This document shows, one piece after another, positions 56,450 to 64,000 of a stretch of DNA of 64,000 nt. The stretch is from Dactylorhiza incarnata. Taxonomy: Eukaryota; Streptophyta; Magnoliopsida; Asparagales; Orchidaceae. A program made the translations under genes and the position numbers. Under the pieces are notes generated by a model. That model saw only the letters and a list, made by a program, of their open reading frames with translations, had not been told where the DNA came from and did no database searches. Location: assembly GCA_033032865.1 (NCBI GenBank), contig JAWHQI010000239.1, positions 2,638,001 through 2,702,000 on the forward strand, written 5' to 3'. Position 1 is the first letter of the stretch. Each line of letters begins with the position of its first letter.

Positions 56450-56929
56450 TTAAGCAACTTCCGGAAGCTTGACCACTTCAAGGATGTCAACTGGAAGCTC
56501 GGGAAGTGGAGTATCAGAAATCATGTTGATTATTTTTACATAGCACTCCCGGGCCACTTTTGGATCCCTTCGGATCCGATACTGCCTTCCTTCAGCTGCA
56601 AATTTGAGAGCGAGATGGAAAGTAGACACCACCACCCGATAAGCATTAAGAATGGGCCTTCTGAAGATGGCGCAATAGCTGCTTGGGGCATCCACTACCA
56701 CAAAGTTGACCAACTTTGTTATTCCTCCCAAGGATACCAGAAGCTTCACGCATCCTTCTACTTCCTTCTTCTCTCCCGAGAAGTAATAGATGGGCCCTTC
56801 AATGGAAAGCAAAGGCTTTCCCGTCTTCAGGGCTTCAATGGTTGGGCGGAAGAGGAGATTGACCGAGCTACCTGTGTCAATCAGAATCTTATATAATGTG
56901 TAATTTTTGTTGATTGCTTTGATTACCAT
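56450..56929 (-). pseudogene. Tat-C aspartic protease
   Basis: A 159-residue open stretch with LIDTGSSVNLLFRPTIEALK (DTGS catalytic motif) and SYCAIFRRPILNAYR. Homologous to 32046-32774 in Tat-B. Confidence 0.75.
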
Positions 56930-58595
56930 GACATCATCGAATGGATTCGCATTCGGAGGAATGTCTTATTGGCCCCACTTCAGCACATTCCCAGCTGACT
57001 TCCACTACTTCCTTTCCCTTTGAAGGAGATGGCCCACTAGGCACCTCTTTACGAACCAAGCCTTGGAGCTTTCCCTCTCCCAAGAGCTTCACGATCAATA
57101 AGCTAAGGGTTCAACAATTTTCAGTTAGATACCCTCCTTCCTTATGATATTCATAGAAGAGGTTTGGATTGAGGTTTCAGACATTTGACCTCAGGGGAGC
57201 AGGTTTTTTGAAATCAGGCCTTATTTGAAGAATCTGGACAACCTCGTCCATGGTGACGTTTAGGGGAGTAAATGATTCTTGCGAATCATCATATTGGGCG
57301 GACGGAGCAAGTGGAGGTGGTGGCGTACTGTATTATGGTAGATACACTGGCATTATTTGCGGAACTGTCATGGATGGAGCCGATGTGGCGGCCAACGACG
57401 GTTTCTGCTCCTGAAACCGTTGATAGTCGAAAGCAGGTTGCTTATGCCTGAAGTTTCTCCCCCTTTGGGCATGGGGTTTGAAATCAGGTCGAGGTGGATG
57501 ATGATATTGTTGTTGATAGGTAGAGGAAGGGATGGACAAATCTTTATCATTGAGCAGCTTTGCGACATAACCAGGGTTACTTTTTCACCCCTGATGAACA
57601 TATGTGCCAGGCTGATCATTTCCTGATAAGTTCTTGGTTCTCTGATGTGGGCTTCGAACTTGAGTGGCCCCTCTCTCTGCCCATGGATAAGAGCAACCCT
57701 ATACAGTTCCGGGTCGACATTCTTTATCTCCATGATCTGCTTCTAAAAGCGATCAACAAAACGGGCCCACGTCTCGTCTTCAAGCTGCCTTATTTCAAAC
57801 AGGGCTGCTGGGCCATTTTTCCTCTTTTTTGAAGTAGAGAATCTAAGTAAGAATTCTCTACGCAATTCCGCTAAACAACTGATGGATTGGGGGTACAATC
57901 CATAGAACCATTCCCTCGCTTGTCCATCAAAGGATGTCACAAGGAGTTTACACCTACTAGCGTAAGTTAGGGTTCTTAAAGAGACAGCCGATTCAAAGAT
58001 TAAAGATGAATGGCTGGATCAGATTCTCCGTTATACGTTGGCAGACGTGGTTCTATGAAGTTATTCGGAGCCGGTTCACACCGAACTTCGTCCACAAATG
58101 GAGACATTTCTTCAATGTCCTCATAAAGAAGGGGAACAGAGTGACAAACCGCCGAGGCTGCGGCTACTCGCGAATAGGATGCTTGATAAGGAAGGCAGGC
58201 TGCGGCTTCTGGAGGACAGGTCGCCGGATAGGAGAGGAGAGTCGCATGAGAGGTCGCCACCTGGAAGTCGAGAACCCGCACCGGCATGTTCTGGGCGGCC
58301 TCTTGAAAGAAGGATTGCCGAGCTATAAAGCCTTCTTTAGGCGGTTGGAGGTTGGCGACTTGAGGTAATAGATAGGGAGGAGGACGTGGAACCGATGTTA
58401 CTACTTGGATACCGCGGCTTGCTGAGGAAATAACCGCTCGGTTAGCACGACTAGGGCTTTACTGATTGCTTCCAACCGCTGATCGACCAGTTTCTGAGCC
58501 CGCTCGGTCTCTCGCTTAGACTGCTCTTTTGCCTCCCATAAGGAGTCATCACTGTGGTCAGAGCGGTCTCTCTGGACAAACTGGCGGTCTGTCAT
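56930..58595 (-). pseudogene. Tat-C gag, several frameshifts
   Basis: Start ATG at 58595 (MTDRQFVQRD); an upstream in-frame ATG at 58640 nearly touches the LTR. Pieces: 58640-58401 N-terminus, 58287-58000 (SPFVDEVRCEPAPNN), 57940-57743 (AREWFYGLYPQ, LRREFLLRFSTSKKRKNG), 57733-57333 middle, then the degenerate zinc knuckle near 57160 (YHKEGGYLTENC). A deletion near 56975 fuses the gag end to the protease lead-in and removes about 100 bp found in Tat-B. Confidence 0.75.
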
Positions 58596-58645
58596 TTTGC
58601 CAAGGAATTCACCGACAACTCGCTTATCTGAAGGTCGCATGTTTC

Positions 58646-59391
58646 TGTTGATGCCAAAACTGCACCTCCACGATCGACGCTAAGAAAGCGAAGGAAAAGA
58701 GGAGGCTGCGGGTTATCGGTTACTATTGACAGAGAGAAGTTAGATTATTTAAACCTCTAGCAGCGGTCGAGACCGGACTTCGCCCGTCACGGCAAATGCC
58801 ACTCTTGTGATGGGCTTTCCTTTGATTGAAGAACAGTGTTTACAATGAGTTACAAGGCAAAGCAGGAATGAAGCCAGCCGGGCAACAAGCCGCAAGATTA
58901 TGAACTCGAGACCGCATCACTAACAAGCGAGCTCTTGGATTTGAGGGTGCGTGTCTTGGCAACGTCGCCCCCCCCCCCCAATTTATAGGCTCGGGGGCCT
59001 GCCCAAACGGACAGGGATAAAATAACTGCCTGCCTGAATATAGGAGAATCAGGCAGGAGGTGACGGGATACAGAAGGAAAAAGAGTGAAGCTGCGGTGCC
59101 TGGCGTCTTGAGCTCTTATCTATATTGAGCCGGGGTTGAGATGAGCTGCGAATAGAGCGAAGGAGCAGCTCGGGCGGTCTATAATCCGAGACTGCAGTTT
59201 GCCTTATGGACTTGAGCCTTGGTAGTCTTCAATCCTTGATGGTGGTCTAGCATTGGTAGACCGCCCGACTTGTTTAGGATGGGTTAAGAGAGCCATATGT
59301 TATCCATTAATTGCAGAGCGAGACGTCTAGACATGTCAAACCGCCCTGTCTAGGAGAGGTGCTGCTTAGGTAGTGGTCTTCTGGGTAAACA
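58646..59391 (-). repeat. 5' LTR of Tat-C
   Basis: tgttgatgcc ... ctgggtaaaca, 746 bp, full length. A TATA-like atttatag (CTATAAAT on minus) lies at 58981-58988, next to a run of C at 58968-58979. Confidence 0.85.
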
Positions 59392-59673
59392 GCAGCTACC
59401 TTGCAACTGATCGAACAGGTCATCAATCCGCGATAATGGATATCTGTTATTGGTCGTCACATTGTTCTATTCTCGGTAATCAATACATAATCACATCGAA
59501 CATTCCTTCTTCTGTACAAACAAAATTGGCGAAACCCAAGGCGACGTACATGGCATAACGAAACCAAACTGCAACAACTCGTACAACTGAGCACACAACT
59601 CTTCCAACTCACGCAGCGCCATACGATAAGGTGCCTTTGCAATAGGACGAGTTTCGGGCTCCAGATCTATCAC
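59392..59673 (-). pseudogene. Chromovirus RT N-terminal piece
   Basis: MIDLEPETRPIAKAPYRMAL and FVMPCTSPWVSPILFVQKKE are RT motifs 1-2 of Gypsy. A frameshift near 59510 leads to a YRELNNVTTNNRYPL-like block and DDLFDQLQG, cut at 59392 by Tat-C; sequence continues at 49489 with FSKIDLRSGYYQL. Confidence 0.8.
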
Positions 59674-59678
59674 GAACT

Positions 59679-60259
59679 CTATCTCCCTCTCAGGAGGAAG
59701 ACTACGAAGGCTGTCGGGAAACGCATCCTGGTATTCTCACACCACCGATATGTCCTCGACACAAGCGATAATGCACAAGCCGCATGCAAAAAAGAAATAA
59801 AACCAGCACGGCCCCCAAACTCTGCAAAAACCTGAGCACAGAGGACAAACATAACCGAGGAAGTTTGATGCGGAAAGCCAAACACACTCATGGGCTGGCC
59901 ATCATCCGACAGAAAATCCAAACGCTTATCCCTGCACTTGATAAGAACGTCATAGCGGGCCAGCCAATCCATGCCTAGAATCTCGTAAAAATCCTCCATT
60001 ACTATCACCTTCAAATCTGCATAGGCCAAGAATCCTTCCAAAAGAATCGGACACTACTCAATGAACTGGTCCGATACCACCGAATCGCTGGACGGAAACT
60101 CAACGAAAGCGGATCATCCACTCGGGTGATAGCCCAGCGATGACGATCTACAAATTTCTTAGCCACGAAAGATTGAGTGGCACCCGAATCAAAGAGGACA
60201 TGCGCCCAACAATCTCGGACCTTAAACTCACCTAACCAAACATCATAAACTAGTGGCAT
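59679..60259 (-). pseudogene. Chromovirus aspartic protease
   Basis: AHVLFDSGATQSFVAKKFVD carries the DSGA catalytic motif. A frameshift or stop near 60040 leads to FYEILGMDWLARYDVLIKCR (the GMDWL block) in 60041-59679. Lies between gag and RT. Confidence 0.8.
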
Positions 60260-60410
60260 AAGAATGATATAATAACTAATTTATTACACAAAGATTGGTC
60301 TATAAGGAGAACGAAGACAAACCTGATATGACCTGGGTTGAGCACTGCGCTTCCTCCTTCGTTACTACATTCAACTGAGCCTTTCCGTGATCCAACTGCC
60401 GATGCTGAGG

Positions 60411-61587
60411 CTATGGTGGTGCCAGAGCTGGAAGGGCAGGGCGCTGGCCAGCCATCTGGAACTGCGGACACCTGGTCTGCACATGTCCCTTCTGCCCGCA
60501 CTGATAGCACGTCCTATCATTCAATCGGCATCGAGTCGCATTGTGAGCCTTCTGCCCACGATACCCACATACCTTATCCTTCTTCCAACACTGGGCAGTC
60601 TCATGGCCTATCTGATTGCAAAAGGTGCAAAATTGAAGATTCTTATCACCCTGCAGAGCCATCACCTGCAGCTGCTTTTGCGTGCCCTGCGTCTTGAAAC
60701 ACCTTTCGAAAGGATGGCCAGCACGGCCGCAGAAACTGCACACCACTTTGCCCTTCTTACCTAGAGTAAGGCTACCTCCATCACCAGCTTTTCTCTTCTC
60801 CATTCTTAATTCCTTTCCTCTATTCCTAGCATTCTCGATCGCCTCAACCTTCAACGTGGCTTCCACCACATCTGCAAAGCTCACAGACCGATAAGGACTA
60901 GCTAGTTGCTGGATCTTACTGCGCAGACCTCCTAGAAACCTCTTCACCCTGCTTTCCTCAGTGGCAACTAAATCTGGGGCGAATCTGCTCAGCTTGCTGA
61001 ACTCAACCTCATACTCACCTACTATGAGTTGCCATTGCTTCAAATGCAGGATGTTATTCATCAGATGGTCCTGCTCAATTGCAGGCAAAACTTTCTTCAA
61101 CAACATCCTCTTAAATTTCTCCCACAAGCAACCTCCTGCAAGTGCTTCTTTTTCTCTAATCAACCAACTCTTCACCAGGCCCTTCAGCTGAAAGGCTGCG
61201 CCATCACCTTCTGGTCAACAAAAACACCGTAGTACGAGAATATCTCCTCCATCGCTAGGATCCAATCATCAAGTGCCATGAAGTGTGCCCTCCCATTGTA
61301 GTTCAGGGTCCCAGCCTCTGGAAGTGCGAAATAAAGTTCATCTCTAGCCGTAACGCTACAGGGGGAACGAGGGGTGCCGGATGGACGGGCTCCTACTGAC
61401 TCGTCACCTGTTGCTGCCGCTGAGTGGCAGTCAACAATACCCGCATCTGCTCCTGCCTCGCGACCAACTATCGCTCCAACGTCTCATTGCTAAGATGCAA
61501 CTCCTCCAACCTAGCCTCGCTTTGTGCACCTGACGACTCACCCTCAGATGGGGGAACAGGTCTCACGGGCTGACGTTTTGGATCCAT
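60411..61587 (-). pseudogene. Chromovirus gag with CCHC zinc knuckles
   Basis: The start MDPKRQPVRPVPPSEGES at 61587 is preferred over the upstream in-frame ATG 61653, because it fits chromovirus gag starts. Stops occur at about 61466 and between 61400 and 61180. The core is in the 254-residue stretch 61175-60411 (WLIREKEALAGGCLWEKFK ... FSKLSRFAPDLVATEESRVKRFLGGL). Knuckles: CSFCGRAGHPFERC, CTFCNQIGHETAQC, a degenerate VCGYRGQKAHNATRC and CYQCGQKGHVQTRC. Binds element RNA in particles. Confidence 0.85.
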
Positions 61588-61653
61588 ATCTAAGGAAGAC
61601 AAGAACAAATAGCCTATCAAAACTAGACTCAACCCTCTAGGAAGAGAAAACAT

Positions 61654-62218
61654 ACAAACGCTTGCTCTTGCTACTACCTTGCCCTGGGAAAAGTTTTATA
61701 TATGATATTTCATTTTACTTAGGATGATAAATCATCACCCCTGAATCCCTCGTGCACCTCTCCCGGATGCATGAAGGTTTAACATCTTTATTTTAAAACC
61801 ACGAGTTTACATATGTCATCATGTAGATCTCTGTCTTGGCACGTGTTCTTATGCAATGTTATGCAATGAATGCAGTGCTATGCAGTCTAAGAAAGGCCTT
61901 AACGCATGCTATGAGTGACGTACACATGCGATCTTATGCATACCATACTACATATTATCGCATGTAACGAAAAAGGAAAATCTAATGGACACGCATGCGA
62001 CCTACGTTATGCATCCCATACTACATAACAGTCGCATGTTGTGACCTATGAGGATCCATATGCAGACACATATTATGCATCCCATACTACATGAGTGTAG
62101 TGTCCATGCTTCAGCCGAGATCCACAGATGACCCATCGGTGGGTGGATGCAATGAATAACGTTCTCACCTCGAGGATAACAAGGTCAACCAGACTTTCTC
62201 TGCAACCCGACCAACCTA
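61654..62218. other. Chromovirus leader between PBS and gag
   Basis: Noncoding. It holds three direct repeats of about 60 bp (61935-62100) containing atgcat(a/c)ccatactacat. Otherwise nothing is recognised. Confidence 0.5.
61935..62100. repeat. Three direct repeats in the chromovirus leader
   Basis: ttatgcat(a/c)ccatactacat at about 61944, 62006 and 62069, spacing about 62 bp. Confidence 0.65.
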
Positions 62219-62230
62219 TCTCTGATACCA
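62219..62230 (-). promoter_or_regulatory. Primer binding site of the chromovirus (iMet)
   Basis: tctctgatacca reads TGGTATCAGAGA on minus, 2 bases from the 5' LTR; complementary to initiator-Met tRNA. Confidence 0.85.
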
Positions 62231-63127
62231 ACTGTCACAACCAGCATTTTCTCGAAATATTTTATGTATTACCAGAGTAAGGGGAAAATACGTGTCATGA
62301 TGCCACGTCATGCAGGGGACAACTGTAGGCGCTCAGGCAAGCACTCTTTACGAACATTTATACAAAATATAGATATTATTAAATCAAACATAACTTTGGC
62401 TTCTTTTAAGTTGGGACCATGTCCCTCTGTCCTGTGGAATACCTGGTCTACAAATAGAAAAAAAATACGTACGCAGTGGAAAATATAGATTCATCTATCC
62501 TACACAAGCATGAAGACCAACAGGTCTTCAAGGCTAGCACATGTCTAGATTTACTATGTATATATATATGAAAATACTTAGTATAGTTTCAAAATAGGTG
62601 GTACATAATAAGAAAAGTTATGCTATGCAATGCTTTATACAGAATATTTCACATAATGCAGTAAAGTACATAATTTCCCAGAGAGCAACATCTATCTACC
62701 TCAAAAGTAGAACAAGTAGTAGCAACCTGCAAGTACACTGAAAACCACAACATTACGGGTTCCAATAACTGCCAAAAACCCATAAGGCGACGACAAGGTG
62801 GCAACATTCAAGACTGCTCCTTACCAAGAAGGAAGGGAAGATCCACTACCGGGGACCAGATATCACATCTCTACCACTTACTGCAGTTACTGACCTGAAC
62901 CTGAACCTGGGGCACTGAAAAGAAAAGAATGCCTCAGCCCAAAAGGCAGCAAGTAATAGTATCAATAAGAACAACATTAAATAACAGGAGCAATATGCAA
63001 TCAGGAGTAGTAAAGTCAACGAACAAAGTTCAGACATGATAAAAAAGTAACCCGAGAAACAAGGGTATCCAAGAAGAGGCCAAAACCATACCGTGTTGCT
63101 TAAATGATAAGTTAAAAGAAAGAACTG

Positions 63128-63415
63128 AGGTGGAGGTCCATTATACTCATCCACTCTCCATTATAACAGCCATTGGGGTGGAGTACTATCATATCCACCC
63201 AATCTCCAGCATACAAAACACTATGGTGGGGGCCTACCATATCCACCCACTCTCTAGTCTAAAAACTACTGTGATGGGGGCCTACCTTATCCACCCACTC
63301 TCCAGTCGACCAAACTACTATGGTGGGGGCCTACCATATCCACCCACTCTCCAGTCTAAATAACTATTGTGGTGGGGGCCTACCATATCCACCCACTCTC
63401 TAGTCGATAAACTAT
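63128..63415. repeat. 48-bp tandem repeat in 5' LTR, about 6 copies
   Basis: Homologous to 18759-19095; unit ggtgggggcctaccatatcc plus 28 bases. Confidence 0.8.
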
Positions 63416-63737
63416 ACCAATTTATAACTTTACTTGGTTTGGCATTTTAAAGGTGGCAAATATGGCCAAGACAAAATAATCCCAAGGTAATATTTACCTT
63501 GGAATAACCAAAGAAGTACTTCCAAACAGCTAACAAGTTCAGTACACTAACTGAAAGAATACACAATATTACAAGAAGAGTCAAGTGGAAATCAAGGGAA
63601 TCTTTCCCACTATACGACCAGAAAGACTCAGAAAAAGAGTAAATGCCTCGTCACTAGGCTTAATAATCCAACCAAAAGCAAGCAATAGATCAAAAACTGC
63701 TCTAATGGGAAGAAGAAAGAAAAAAAGGCGGGAGCTC

Positions 63738-63962
63738 CCATCAATCGACGGGTGGTCCCATCGATTTGGACTTTGCGACCCGGGGAAGCATATTCCCCAG
63801 CTGAGCCCACCTATCGATGGGATGGTCTCGCCGATCAACGGGTGGTCCCGTCGATCGACGGGATGTCCCGTCGATTTTGCCTTAAAAAAATGGGGAACAT
63901 CTTTACCCCAACTAGAGTCGTCGATCGACGGTACGGTCTCGTGGTCCCGTCGATCAACGGGA
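63738..63962. repeat. GTCGATCGACGGG array in 5' LTR
   Basis: cccgtcgatcgacggga and variants, homologous to 19408-19705 but with fewer or rearranged units. Confidence 0.7.
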
Positions 63963-64000
63963 ATAGACAACGATTTTAACTTAATGGCACATGAGGGATA

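Larger units (their letters stand above)
49490..59391 (-). mobile_element. Tat-lineage Gypsy element (Tat-C) in the chromovirus RT
   Basis: Same family as Tat-B. LTRs 49490-50229 and 58646-59391. Target duplication gtagc (49485-49489) and gcagc (59392-59396), one T/C difference. Gag-pol is on the minus strand with many frameshifts. The antisense gene is shortened by a deletion but open. It lacks the solo LTR found in Tat-B and about 3.1 kb of the accessory region. Confidence 0.9.
16794..64000 (-). mobile_element. Chromovirus (Tekay/Del-like Gypsy), split by nested insertions, runs off the window
   Basis: The 3' LTR is 16794-20600 and the 5' LTR starts at 62233 and is cut by the window edge. 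Internal sequence survives in four pieces: 59392-62232 (leader, gag, protease, RT start), 48168-49489 (RT end, RNase H, H2C2), 35376-36135 (integrase core) and 20601-21145 (integrase C-terminus, chromodomain-like tail). Together they make about 5.5 kb, normal for this lineage. Removing the three nested elements restores gene order exactly. Stops and frameshifts in each piece show it is old and dead. The left-edge target duplication would be agcat (16789-16793); its partner lies outside. Confidence 0.85.
62233..64000 (-). repeat. 5' LTR of the chromovirus, cut by window edge
   Basis: It starts tgtcacaaccagc and aligns with 16794-20000 except for the Helitron. Expected full length is about 2.77 kb, so about 1 kb lies beyond the window. 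Confidence 0.85.

Overview
The window is nuclear DNA of a flowering plant, from repeat-dense, probably heterochromatic sequence. The evidence is Ty3/Gypsy and Ty1/Copia elements of plant lineages, primer sites matching plant initiator-Met tRNA, plant-type TATA boxes in LTRs, a Helitron and a GT-AG intron. I see no ordinary host gene, no tRNA or rRNA, no CRISPR and nothing bacterial. The species cannot be named from the sequence.

Layout. (1) 1-870 and 7083-7350 are AT-rich repeat DNA with a period near 167 bp, split by a gag-only retrotransposon (871-7082, minus strand, TR-GAG type) carrying an internal minisatellite of about 27 copies of 88 bp. (2) 7351-8929 is AT-rich sequence without recognisable content. 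(3) 8930-16399 is a plus-strand Copia-like element with gag remnants but no visible pol; its 3' LTR is truncated and joined to a second copy of the first repeat (16400-16793). (4) 16794 to beyond 64000 is one old minus-strand chromovirus (Tekay/Del-like Gypsy) cut into four internal pieces: 20601-21145, 35376-36135, 48168-49489 and 59392-62232. The cuts are two Tat-lineage Gypsy elements of the same family (Tat-B 21146-35375, Tat-C 49490-59391) and a Copia element (Copia-D 36136-48167). Each insertion is flanked by a 5-bp target duplication with one mismatch. The left chromovirus LTR also holds a 1.04-kb Helitron (17139-18174), and Tat-B holds a 1.2-kb solo LTR (26990-28184) with a perfect 5-bp duplication.

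Function. Reading outward in, the chromovirus pieces give gag with CCHC knuckles, protease, RT, RNase H, H2C2 and integrase core, then an integrase C-terminus with a chromodomain-like tail. The Tat elements encode gag, protease, RT, RNase H, archaeal-type second RNase H and integrase on the minus strand, and a convergent plus-strand accessory gene between integrase and the 3' LTR. That gene has its own TATA-like box and a 77-bp intron; in Tat-C it remains open for about 268 codons after splicing although pol is broken. Copia-D carries an extra sense ORF3 (about 857 codons, one frame, four stops) after pol, preceded by its own TATA box and by motifs shared with its LTR. These two accessory genes with private promoters, the 88-bp array in the gag-only element, and a sequence word shared by LTRs of unrelated elements are the most interesting signals. 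All coding regions appear mutated except the Tat-C accessory gene.
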